Shown: piece after piece, positions 44,479 through 55,525 of the stretch
How the letters are laid out: each line of letters starts with the position of its first letter
Position numbering within the stretch: position 1 is the first letter of the stretch
Origin: Nectonema munidae
Lineage: Eukaryota; Nematomorpha; Nectonematoida; Nectonematidae
NCBI GenBank assembly: GCA_030549495.1
Contig: JAUIRK010001035.1
Location: 725,001 to 789,000, forward strand
Length of the DNA: 64,000 bases
Direction: 5' to 3'
Program-made: the position numbers and the translations under genes
The notes under the pieces: model-generated
Database searches by the model: none
What the model was told of the DNA's origin: nothing
Seen by the model: only the letters and a program-made list of their open reading frames with translations

Positions 44479-45599
44479 CTTAAGGTAAACCAAACATTTG
44501 CCATTATCCACAATATCATAAAAGGCTCATAACTTTTAAAATACAAATAACTTGTATGAATAAAATGAATATCTCTGAATAAAAATGCTAGAAATTTGTA
44601 TTTTGTAATAAAAGGTTTGAAAGTTTAAATGATTTTTTAGCAAATATAATCTAATTAATTAATAGATCAGATTTTTGAGTTAAATTAATGTATTCTGTTA
44701 CATTAATTTAACTCTTTCTAATCAATAGGGATAAACTTTTAAAAAAAAGAGAATTACATTTTGGACCTTAAAAAATTATCTTATAAAATTATGTAGAATA
44801 AAAAAATATTTTCCTCCTACTTGAAAAATTTGTGAGCCCTTGAACAAATTTTTGGGTACATTACATCCTCTAATCAAGTATGGCTCAAATTTGCATTGAC
44901 TATTAAATCAAGTAAACCCTAAATTAATTAAAAAAATTGATTTTAAAAGATATAAGATTGATAAAACAGATAACATTGGGATTTAATGTCTCTATGTTAA
45001 CGGTACTATCTATCAAGAAGAATGTACAAGGGGAAAAGTAGAAATAGTCAAGAGACAATGGTCAAATAGGTTAGAGGGATGGTATGAATGTCAATTAAAT
45101 AAAATAACTTCATAGCCTCCTCACAGATAGTTAATAGTTAACAATTTTGGCAATCTACATTTATAGTTTATCTTCAATGTCCAAGGAGAGGGCGAGAATA
45201 ATCTCTGGGTGGAGTAATCTGCTGGCGGGAAACGTCAGAGTTGTTAGAAGATAAATGAGAGAGAGAGAGTGACTGGCAGGGTAAATGTTAGTTTATTAAA
45301 ATAGTTTCATAGCCTCCTTGACCATCCCAAAATTAATATGAAATTATTTTTATTTCGCATGTTTTACTTTAGTTCAAATATATAAAACAATCTTATTCTT
45401 AAAATTTCTTAGTTTTTATATTAGTTAGGAAGCTGCTCATTGGACCCAAAGTCTCTGCATAACCAAAAATTAAGATGTAAAACTTTTTAACATTTTTTAT
45501 AAAATTAAATATTTTAATTGTTATATAAAGAATTAAGCTTTTATTTTATATAGAAAAAAATGTAAATTAGCATGTCAATCTTCAACATTAAATTTGACT
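44479..45599. other. AT-rich stretch with an imperfect 200-bp-spaced direct repeat
   Basis: No gene. The phrase ataaaataacttcatagcct, followed by cctc, at about 45098-45122 returns as ttaaaatagtttcatagcct, followed by cctt, at about 45296-45318, about 198 bp apart. A (ag)n run lies between them at about 45257-45270. Confidence 0.5.
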
Positions 45600-46450
45600 C
45601 TTTTGTATTAGGGTTTTTTGCGATGTAATTCTATTGTTTCTAAAAGGGGATGTTTTAGTTCTTTCATGTTTGTAATTTTATTGTATTTATTGGCTAGTTT
45701 AACCATTCGTTCAGCAGAATCAGTCACAACTTTAAGATTTGAAATTTTTTTGTTCTAAATAATTTTAGGTGCGTTAATCGAATCTTGAGATCTAAACTAT
45801 CATTTAAGATAGGCAGATAGTATATAAATATTTATACGTCTCAAGGAATTTTTTCTTCTTTGTTTAAATTTATCTGAGAACGAAAAGAATCCATTTTTAC
45901 AGATTATATCATTTTAGCCATCCACATAACACTGTGACATACTCCTGGTGCTATAAAATGTATGCCTCTTCACGCATTTCTTTAAAAATAGCTCCAAGAA
46001 TTGTCTATAATCCTTCTAATCTTAATTAATTTTAATTGTTGTCTTCTGAAATTTATTGTAAAATCTTTGTTGACCTCAAGCCATTTAATTTGCTCTCTCG
46101 TTTTTCCTCTAAAATAGACATAATTTATTGAACTCCAGGTTTTTTTTAATTTCATAAAAATATTCATATTTAGTCGTGTAGAAGTGAAAAACTGACATTT
46201 CCTATAATTATCTCAAAAATAAGATGCATACAAGTCAAAAAAGTAAATCGTGTTTCAAATACTTCTGAATGCTGTCTACACGGTTCAACTCTTTTATTGC
46301 ATTAAGTACAGCATTGCCCATTTCATAATTTGATGCTTTTTATAATTCAACTATGCGTAACAGTTTTTCTAAACAACCAAATAATAAACTTGATTTTCTA
46401 AATAATTTTTTATATATTTTCCATCAAAGTGGATAATAAGAGGAGTGCTT
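45600..46450 (-). pseudogene. relic of an unclassified transposon-like gene
   Basis: The minus strand reads, N to C, NYEMGNAVLNAIKELNRVDS (about 46340-46280) and, further on, DSAERMVKLANKYNKITNMK with ELKHPLLETIELHRKK (about 45722-45615). The motif 'ND(t/s)AER.v.L...yN......e..yLLqvv..HR' recurs, as far as I recall, in repetitive uncharacterised arthropod proteins. I cannot name the family, and the two blocks may not belong together. Confidence 0.35.
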
Positions 46451-46571
46451 GTCTCGAATTTTTTTTATATCTCCTGCAAGTTTATCTCTAGGTTTGAAGA
46501 AAATATTATATTAAAGTAGTAAATAAAAATTAATATTTGAAGACTCCATTTTCGAATTTAGATTAAAATTA

Positions 46572-46778
46572 ACTAAACAAAAAGATTGAAGTTTTCAAAT
46601 AATTTATTTAAATAAAATGAATTTTCGATTTACGAGTCTTTATCAAGTTGAAATACTAAATGTGGATGTAAATGCTTTCAATTTCTACATTTAGTTCTTC
46701 AACTTGATAAAGACTCGTAAATCGAAAATTCATTTTATTTAAATAAATTTGTTTTAAAACTTCACTTTTTGTTTACTC
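46572..46778. mobile_element. foldback (hairpin) element, full palindrome
   Basis: Two arms of about 95 bp are near-perfect reverse complements around a centre at about 46672. The left arm includes aaaatgaattttcgatttac with gagtctttatcaagttgaa, and the right arm its complement. The outer ends are (a)(c/g)taaacaaaaag. A single diverged arm recurs at 63291-63395, so this is a mobile repeat family and not a local accident. No coding capacity. Confidence 0.8.
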
Positions 46779-49262
46779 TTTTATTTTCAAACAAATGACT
46801 CTTCACTACTTTACTTATAAAATTAACTAAAGATAGAAATAATTAGTTCAAGTTATATTTTAATAATTTTTGACATTTATGCATAATTAAACCAAAAATT
46901 TTTATAAGTAATGATATTACATGCATATATAATTAAGCATATTGAGCAGTGACTAAACAATTCTCAATTAAAATTAAAAAAAAAATTATATACTATATTT
47001 TGATGTAGTAAAACATTTTAAAAAGGTATGCTTTAAATAGTTTATATTTTATTTTTTTTTGACTGTCTACTCCTTATTATTTTTGACATGTCAATACTCA
47101 ATAGTCAAAGGGATCAAGTAAAGCCATTAGACAGATTACTATAATTTCGTAACACCTTTGATTTTTTAATGAGTAGAATTTTAAATGAATAAATTATTTC
47201 AATAAAATCATAAAGAATCATTTCACACCCATATAAATTTAAAAAACTTTGTGTATTCTGTGTAAGGTTGCTAATTTATATTTAGTAAAAAGTATAAGTA
47301 GAGGTTAACAAAAAAATGGAAACAAGGCCTTATATTTCAATAATTTGACAACTAATGAGAAACTGGTGTCCCAAAAAAATCGCCCACTTAAATATATAAA
47401 ATTCCATTAAAAAGGATATCCGTCTTCAAAATTTTAGCCTCCAAAGGGTTAAAATATAAAGTATTATCAAAAAGTATTAGAAATAAGAAACAAAAAATAG
47501 TCATACCAAATCAGATTCTCTTGGTGAATTATTTGAAGCTAATAACGAAAGATCATCAGATGCTGATGTATCCAAACAATTACCCATATGAAAAGAGGAT
47601 CATACTTATTATTTAAGAATCCTAAACTTAAATAAACTAAAATTTAATTTAAAATAGAAATATTTATCAAAATTAGTGTAAAAATAAATTTATGCTTAAT
47701 TGTAAAATATATTTAAATTACGAAAAATTGAATTAAATAACAACCATTAAAAAGTTATCATTAAAAATCTTTAAAAATAAAAATAATAATACAAAAAAAT
47801 TTTATTAATAAATGATATAATATTTTTAATCCATATGCCTTGAGGTTACCAAATTTATTTTAATTAGGAACCGATTACTCAAAGAATGAAGAGTGTAGGA
47901 GGATCATATTATTCAATACTTTCAAGCTCAAAAAGAAAAACTAAGTTCAGCATTCCATGTTAATCATAAGGGAGTCGCGTTCAATGCACAAGAAGAATAG
48001 TCAATAACCATAAAGAGTTATCGAAAAAGATGACGTTGACCTTAATATAGTTATATCAATCTTATATGGACATATCTGAATCTTAAAAAGCAAATTAAAA
48101 AAAAATTAATTTAGATTTTTCTAACTCGATATTGGCTTTCAAGATATTCATTTTTATTTCGGAATTTTGTGCATCCAATTAAGAGAATTGTTCCCAAATA
48201 TTTATCATGCAATCTATTATTGTCAGTAATCATAAGGAACTACAAACTTAGATGCAATTAAACCGTAAAATTCCAAATAACCAGTAAGGAGCGATAAATT
48301 TGGGCAAGTTTTTAAAATTTCTTTGTGCTTCTACTTGAATAAGTCATTTGTTTGAAAATCAATGAGCGTCAAAGTTTTTGAACTCTAACATCATAAAATA
48401 TATAAACAAATCCCATTCTGAAACAGAAAATTGTTGCTCTCTTATTTAATAAAAATTAAAACCTTTCCCAAAAACTTAATCACGAAGAATCAATAAAGTT
48501 GAGGATTACATTCGGAAAACTCATTGAAACAGTAAAAATGTGAGAGTCTTTCAGCTGTGCTTAAAACAATAGCAGCTTTTTCAAAAAAATGCAATAATTC
48601 TATAAAATTTTACGTTCATTTAATTCATGTGGAATTTGATGTTGGTCAATATTACTAAGTTTTCTTGGCAGATAGGATCTAAAAATATAAAGCATCACTA
48701 TGTTTTCAGTGACAAAAACAAGAAAAATTAAAAGTATTTCTTCAAAAAAAAGCAGGGAACTAAGATCGATGTACTCTTGTCCCAGAATGAAATTTCTAGT
48801 TCCTTACAAGAGGCAATTTTCCTACATTAAGTGTAAAACTTCACCACTTATTTCACTAAGGTTATAGATATTGCAAAATTGTCTACAGTTCTAAGGAAAT
48901 ATTATTTCGACATTCTTTTTTCATGCATGTTGTGTGAGCCTTAGTGCCCAAGTTGTGTTTTGAAATGTTTAAGTTAAAATTTACGAATAACAAATATTGG
49001 TATTAAATTATTTCCCTCATTCAAACTAACATATATTTTCTATAATTTAATTTATATTTTGGAAAATAATTTATATAATTTTCCATAATTTTTGGACATC
49101 AAAATAAGATTAAATTCTCTTCTCAGTATTGTGAAGTCACTAAAATAATTTAAAACTTTATTACAGCTTCTACGCGAGAAAATATATTTAGTATTGTAAA
49201 TAAAATGATAAGTAATAAATTTATTTATTTATTTATTCAAAGTTATAAAAGAAGCTACAATG
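46779..49262. other. 2.5 kb AT-rich stretch with no recognised gene
   Basis: Only short frames. Around 48380-48640 (minus) a few coding-like phrases such as KAAIVLSTAERLSHFYCFN are readable and suggest an old transposon relic, but no family can be named. Confidence 0.4.
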
Positions 49263-49391
49263 CGGCGTGTCTTTTTACCCCAATCTAATTTGGGGTAAAA
49301 AAATGAATGGTAGTTAGGGGTAGATTGACATAGGTTGGGGTGGGGATAGGTTGGGGTAGATTGGGGTAGATTGGGGTAAAAAGACACGCCG
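49263..49391. mobile_element. 129-bp element with perfect 25-bp inverted ends and internal tandem repeats
   Basis: The first 25 bases (cggcgtgtctttttacccca, then atcta) are the exact reverse complement of the last 25. Between them, ggggtagattg-type decamers repeat about six times. The G+C jump relative to the flanks and the exact inverted ends indicate a small non-autonomous element. No clear target duplication is seen (left flank ctacaatg, right aaaaacaat). Confidence 0.7.
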
Positions 49392-49499
49392 AAAAACAAT
49401 ATTTACAATTGTAGTATATAAGGTATAAAAATAAAATATGGTTTATATTGATTTGATTTATTGACGCAGCTTTTAAGACGCAGATGGTTTATATAAAAA

Positions 49500-50160
49500 A
49501 AACATTAGAAGGAAGCAATTATAGTAAAAAATTACTTTTTACATTTACGCTTAAAACTCTTTATATTCTTCAGATGATATGTATAGATATGGATTTCCAT
49601 ACATTTATAGATTTTTTAAAAAAAATTTTTTGCTAGTAGCATTTATTAAATCATATTTATTACAAGTATTATAATCGAAGATATTATTATTCACTATATA
49701 TTTACGGTTCAATTCATTATCAGAACTAATACTTTTAATAAGGAAAGGGTCTAATCGAAGACGATTTACTTGTTTAAGTTCAAGGATTTTACTTTTTTTT
49801 CTAATAATACGAGGATCCCTATTGGATATGAATTTGAATAAATCTTCTCTGGATGCATATTTTCTTATACCACTTCTATGAATTAATATTACTCTTATTT
49901 ATATAATTTCAATATATGTTTGGGTAAGTTTGAGTAAACTTGGGTAACTAGGTAACCAATCAAATAAAACGGAGTTTACATATACCCTCTGAGTTTTATT
50001 TGAAAAGTAAGAAAAATTAAATTTTAAAGAATTGCCATTGAATCCAAAATTGGAATTTATCAATAAAAAAAGGTGATTAATTCTATCAAATGCTTTTAAT
50101 AACTCAAAAAATAAAATGATAACATCCTCTTTTTTTCAACAAAATTTACCATTTAATTAT
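49500..50160 (-). pseudogene. LINE reverse-transcriptase relic
   Basis: The minus strand at about 50150-49960 reads FELLKAFDRINHLFLLINSN then GFNGNSLKFNFSYFSNKTQR and VYVNSVLFDWLPSY. This corresponds to the RT block 'l.kAFD.i.H..Ll..l...Gi.g.....~.sYl..R.q.v'. The QGS and YADD blocks are missing. Downstream, FISNRDPRIIRKKSKILELK (about 49830-49770) may be the LINE C-terminal part. Confidence 0.45.
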
Positions 50161-51740
50161 CTATGTTTCAGCAATTCAGTTCAGTAATATAACTAATGAA
50201 CAAATGTAATCATGACGTACTCAAACATTCTCTGGTATCTGTTGTATCACTATGTTTTATCAAAGTTCATCTATTAATTATTATCTGCACAATGAACATG
50301 CTAAAGGCAGGTACTTGTAAACATATAGGCTTTCTGAAGACACAAGTCACTTACTGCTTCTAGCATAGACCATTTGATAAAATTGACATCAATAAATGGT
50401 TTTTTCTTTCTTTTTAATCTTATCAACTATTTTTAACTTCTATCTTCGATATTCATTAGAGGTTTTTATAGCAACTTTACTCATTTTTCTCAGAGCCCAT
50501 ATTTTAAAAATTTTTTATATATGTTTTGCTTCATAATAACATCGAAGATCGTATTATTTCATAATAAAAATACTTTAGCTTTTATACTTAGTTTGTTTGA
50601 ACAAAGAACTTTTTCCTCCTTATTTTAAGTTAAAAAAGTGCGAAGGAACAAAATAAACCTGTGTTATTGAAAAACTCTTTTACAAAAAGTAAGTTTAAAA
50701 ATAAATTTTAAAAAGACTAAAGCTATGGTTCGCAAGAGGAGAGTAAATAAAATGCTTAAAATAAAAATATTCACCTAAAAGAACTAGAATTTTTTTTAAG
50801 AAATTTGTGTTAATACAGTAAAGCTAATTCCAGGAGGGTGGACTAATAATTAAGTCAATCCTTTATTTCCAGAATTCAAATCATTTATTTGTGTGTTTTT
50901 TATATTTGTTAATTTTATTATTTCCAAACTTTTTAAAATCATCCCGCTCATCAATTACAAAATGAACAAAGAAAACAAGTACATAATTTAAATTTAAATT
51001 AAAAAAAAAATTAATTTGATTATTTATGTATATTTTTAATAGATCCTTACAAGAAATCTTTTATGAGGTAAATTTATATAATATTATTTTCATATGTTTA
51101 TATTTATTACAGTTGCATACGCCTCTGTTTAGATTTCTCATACATTATAACCCATTTAAAATTCTTATTTTAAATATAAATAACTACAGACAAGCTTTTT
51201 AATTTTTATAGAGAATGTTTAGTAAAGGAGAATAAATATTGAATATACTTTTAAATTTTTTGTATTACAAAAAAACCTGCAGCTAGATTAGCTTTTTTGC
51301 CTTATTCTTGGTTCTAAATTTTTAAGACTGTTAAATATTTTTATTTCTCCAAAATACATATTTTAAAGAAAACAAAGTACGTACCTGATCGAAGAAATTA
51401 ATAATTAAAAAAAATTAGTAATTTTCAAACTTTGATTATGTTATGGTTTAGTTTTAAAGTTCTTCGATTAATATATTAATGGTAACCTTAAAATTTATTT
51501 ATTTTTTAAGATAAATTATACATACTACATGTTGATAATCATTAAAAAATATAATATTCTAAAATTATATTTTTTTTGAGGATTTTTTATTATCTTTTTT
51601 TTAAACATTTCTCACTCATGATAAGCGGCCCGAGCACCCTATTTATTTTGGGGGTTTGAGCCCCCCCCCCCCTATTTTTGACCTGAGCCCCCTCAACCCC
51701 TCACCCCCACTCAATTTTTCAAGCTTATATAAGTTTTCTG
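50161..51740. other. AT-rich stretch ending in a C-rich patch
   Basis: No gene. At 51630-51715 the composition switches to C runs (ttgagccccccccccccc, cctcaacccctcacccccac), and the overlapping frames there on both strands are compositional artefacts. Confidence 0.5.
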
Positions 51741-52074
51741 GGTACTTTCCTGTTAACGCCCCACCACCCCAAAATGTTATAAAACATGTATTAAAGTACA
51801 CAAATGTATTAAAAAAATTTATGCAAATTCCTCCGAACACCCATTGTTGTGGAAGGATTCGACCAACATGATTTTCCCCCAAAAATTCTATTTTATTCTA
51901 AAAATTGGAATAATAAATTTTCCATTTATGGGCTTTTTTTCTATGAAAAAGGTTTTGATTAATGGGATATATAGTGATATATAGTAAGTTTAATGTAGGT
52001 TAGGTTAAAACAATACAAAAATATTTATCGTGGTAGAAGAGCTATGGGTGGTGGGGCGATAACAGGAAAGTACC
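51741..52074. mobile_element. MITE (334 bp) with ~29-bp inverted ends and perfect 8-bp duplication
   Basis: The ends start ggtactttcctgttaacgcc, then ccaccaccc, and match in inverse orientation with one mismatch. The 8-mer gttttctg flanks both sides (51733-51740 and 52075-52082). Eight-bp duplications are made by hAT, P and some Merlin transposases. The GGTAC start is not the usual hAT CAG, so the class stays open. It interrupts or abuts a hAT coding relic to its right. Confidence 0.85.
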
Positions 52075-52082
52075 GTTTTCTG

Positions 52083-52245
52083 CTCTAACTATAGGAATCA
52101 GTACTGCATCCTGTGAGAGAAGTTTTTCGACCCTTAAAAGAGTTTTCGAGTTTTTGAACTATTTCAACAAAAAGTCAAGAAGGCTGAATGTTTGACATGT
52201 AAATTGCTTTATTACTCTAAAAATGTTATATTGTTAATAAAATGA
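52083..52245 (+). pseudogene. hAT dimerisation-domain fragment
   Basis: The plus strand reads GISTASCERSFSTLKRVFEF then LNYFNKKSRRLNV and HVNCFITLKM. This matches 'pvStAscERsFSaLkriktylRn.m...RLn.LallsI', the C-terminal dimerisation domain of hAT transposases. It is a short remnant next to the MITE that ends at 52074. Confidence 0.7.
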
Positions 52246-52519
52246 TTTTCTTCTTTCACTTTTGTTTTATCACAGGTCAACACAATTTTTCTGGCCAAAG
52301 ATTTTTTAGCTGATTCTAACCAAGTTTTAGTCGTAGAATTCAAATATGAATTCAGTTTTTTGCCATCACATCAGCTTTTTGAGATTTTCAAAAAATTTGT
52401 TTATGTTATATATATATATATAGAAAAGATTGTATTTAAGTTATTTAAATAAAGTCAAATGTAAATTTATTTACAAGTGAAAAAATTATCATTACAAAAA
52501 ATTAACCAACAATGCAAAA

Positions 52520-54010
52520 TGACCATTATTTAAAGCGCCTTTTCTTAGCTGATCTCTGATATACAACTTCTGGGTTGTCTCTCATTAAACTCCAAAAATA
52601 ATCTGCCATCATGATTGAGTCCCATCGGCCCTGATAACGTTCTTCCATCATTTTAATATCTATGAAAACTTTCCCCTTGTTCTTCACTAACATCTCAAAG
52701 ATTTTCTGGAACTTGTCCAAATGGCTATGCAATTAATGAATCTTGTGCTCATTCTACATCTAAGACCCCTAAAGCTGACAAGTAGCTCTTCAACAATTTC
52801 TTTATAGTTTTCAGCTTTCTTGTTTCCAAGAAAATTTTGCACGACGTTACAAAACGCAGTCCAAGCTCTTGCCACTTCTTTAGCGATTGTTGCTAGGAAA
52901 TGATGATCTTTCATCAACATTCTAATTTGAGGTCCATCAAATATTCCGGCTTTTTTTTCTTCACTAAGTCCAGGAAATGCTGAACATATATAACTAAAGC
53001 ATTGCCCATTGGGATCAAGAGTTTTTACAAACTGTTTCATCACCCCAAGTTTTATGTGTAGAGGAGGAAACACTATTCTATTTCTGTCAAGTAGAGGTTT
53101 ATTGATCACATTTAATAATTACCTACCCTGGTGTTAAACGCTGTCTAAGTGGCCAATCTTTTTTCTTCCAATGTTCTTTAGTAGCTCTACTTTCCCAGTA
53201 GCATAGAAAACGAAGATATCAAGAAGAAAGTTAATCATTTTGAGATCAGCACATATCAACCAACCATGAACTATCGATAAAAAGCCTCCAATCTTTTGAA
53301 TCATATGCCGGTAGTCCCACAGAGAGTAGTAGCCCTTTTACATCGGTACTATAAACAAGCTGGTCATCTGAATAAAAGTACATACGCAGTTCTTTTACCC
53401 TGTTGCGATAAAAGTAGACACTTGTACCAGGTACTAGCATTCGTTTTTCTAGCAGTCTGAAGCCGACAATTCAGCAGCCTTTTTTGACCGATATAGATCC
53501 CTAACCAGATCATTTAACTCAGAATGGGTAAATAGAGATGGTTTTTCCCAATCTGCATCATATGTTTGAAAAATATCTGTCAGTTCCTCTTCAAAAGAGG
53601 AAGTTGAACTGAGATCTGTGTCGTAAATCTTTTGAAGTTTAATGAATTTAGGCACAGGTATTTCTTCACTGTGTGGAACTGGCCGAATGGCTGAAGGAAT
53701 ACTTGGGTATTGCAAATGCCGTTTGTTTTTCTTATTAAAACCTTTTACTTTGACAAAGCAGAAATAACAGTTATCCAAGTGATTAGTGGGTTTTCTCCAA
53801 ATCACGGGCACACCAAACTTTAGTTTAATTTTGCTTCCTTGAGACCATGACTGTAAAGTTTCTAGACAAGACTTGCACAGTTTATGAGGAGACTAACTTT
53901 GTCTTGGTCTCCAAGTGGTACTTTAAAGTATGCCAGATACACACTCTTATGAAAGTTCGTGATGTTGCGCCTTTGGGTCTTCAAATTAGTTTCCACAGAT
54001 ATAGCAAAAT
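52520..54010 (-). pseudogene. Copy B of the unnamed 'FIDSS/GERF' family
   Basis: Minus-strand blocks N to C: PHKLCKSCLETLQSWSQGSK (about 53895-53835, zinc-type C-x2-C), FGVPVIWRKPTNHLDNCYFC and VKGFNKKNKRHLQYPSIPSA with RPVPHSEEIPVPK (53811-53660), LFTHSELNDLVRDL, then LLLSVGLPAYDSKDWRLFID (53320-53265), ICADLKMINFLL, IVFPPLHIKLGVMKQFVKTL (53085-53030), AGIFDGPQIRMLMKDHHFLA (52950-52890), NFLGNKKAENYKEIVEELLV and, finally, DIKMMEERYQGRWDSIMMAD with YFWSLMRD (52660-52570). This is the more complete of the two copies, but it has an internal loss around 53250-53110 and several breaks. No function is established for the family. It is diverged from copy A and therefore a separate lineage. Confidence 0.7.
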
Positions 54011-55197
54011 ATATCTCGATTATTTGAGCACTTTCCTAGCGATGTTGTGGCCATCATTAAATCATAAATTAGCAAGAATTATTAATACAATCTGTAAAAA
54101 GAAAAAACTTGTATATTTCAATATATATTCAAAAATTCATATTGAAAAATATATATTATCATGGCTTAAATACACCATTACTTAACACATTTAGAAGTCA
54201 AAACTTTAAGATTTAAGAAAAAGGGTGCACCTATTTCACAAAAACGTGATGTGATAGAACAAATCTGAAATTAGATTTGGATTTAGCACCCAAATATTAG
54301 TCTAAGATAGTTCTTAAAGTCCATGCCAGAAAAAACAATTTTTTTTGTAGACCGGTGATTTAAAACTTAAACGATCTAATTTGTGGTATGCAATGATCCA
54401 CTACGTTACGAGTTTTAAAAAATTTGTATTTTCAAAGTTTATTTTTTTGTGCCGTAAAATCTAATCGGAATAAAAAAATACGATATTTAAAAAACTTATC
54501 GAAATTAAAAAAAAATCTAAACGTAATAACGTAATCAAACATAACAAAAAGATTTGTTTGTTTTTTACCTTGTCAATAAATGCCCAATATTCTTTAGTTC
54601 AATCCTTGCATATTAATATTATTTATTTAAAGTGACGATTTAAGGAAGGTATTTTGAAATAATATAGTTTGTTAAAGCAAAATTCAAAAACTCCAAATTA
54701 GATATATATAATGTTAAATAACAAATTCATTTAAAATTAGATAAATTTATCACTTAAAACGTATTCCAGATCAGAATAATTGATATTTTAAAAATGCAGA
54801 AACAGTTTAAATAATTTCTTTTCGCTTTTATACAAATTACGTAAATAAATACATTTCCTATTTAACCTTTTGTATAATTTTATTTGATATCACTGTTATA
54901 TAATTAATGGTTCCCTATTACTTGCACCTTCTTACACTTGCGCCATCTTATTAGTTTTATCATATTACACTTACTCTACTTGAATTATTATCTTATCAAT
55001 AAAAGTTTTGACAAAGTAAAGTAATTTGCTAAGTTAGAATAAAGAATAGATCAAGGTAATATTTGAAAAAAGTAATCTTTATAAATATGATGATAAAGAT
55101 GAAAATAATATAAAGAAATTAAAAAACAAATACTTTTTTTTTAAAAAAATCAAACGTTTAAGAAGATAACTGAGAAATGGCTTGAAAATACTCAAAT
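54011..55197. other. AT-rich stretch without a recognised gene
   Basis: Short acgtaacgtaat-type phrases at 54395-54545 recall similar phrases at 55915-55945, on the far side of the MULE fragment. They might be diverged ends of that element, but they could not be aligned convincingly. Confidence 0.35.
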
Positions 55198-55525
55198 TTA
55201 TTGCTTTGAACAAGAAATTTTTAGCTTTTTAGCTAAGTTAACATATTTACTTCTTGAACATTCATAATTTCGAGGAGTCGCTTGACTTATCTTTAACTTG
55301 GGCAAATTTATGTCAGATTCCATATTGTTGGGGGAGGGGCTTGAAAATGACGTTGTAAAGCATTGTGTGAAAACCTTCACAACAGTTCGTAGTTTTTGGT
55401 ATTAAATTCAAAGAAGAATTATAATGATTCCACAAAGACTGTGTAAATTTTAGGTATATCACCCTATTACCTACTCTTTTCCCTTCGAGCTTATGTTTTT
55501 TCAAAGTACGATAATAAATGTTCAC
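55198..55525 (-). pseudogene. MULE transposase C-terminal fragment
   Basis: The frame at 55525-55313 reads LWNHYNSSLNLIPKTTNCCE then GFHTMLYNVIF, matching the MULE block 'lWN.y......~pRTnN..EgwH..l...'. The frame at 55380-55198 continues with PNNMESDINLPKLKISQATP and RSKYVNLAKKLKI, the usual helical tail ('kY..l..rl..l'). A shift between the frames breaks it. This is a second, separate MULE remnant, 54 kb from the first. Confidence 0.6.

Noticed and set aside
51643-51882. Overlapping 71- and 79-codon frames with poly-Pro/poly-Gly
   Set aside because: Product of C runs and the end of a MITE on both strands; no protein family.
53847-54185. 112-codon plus-strand frame
   Set aside because: Its first part is the complement of the N-terminal zinc-type block of copy B; the rest is AT-rich noise.
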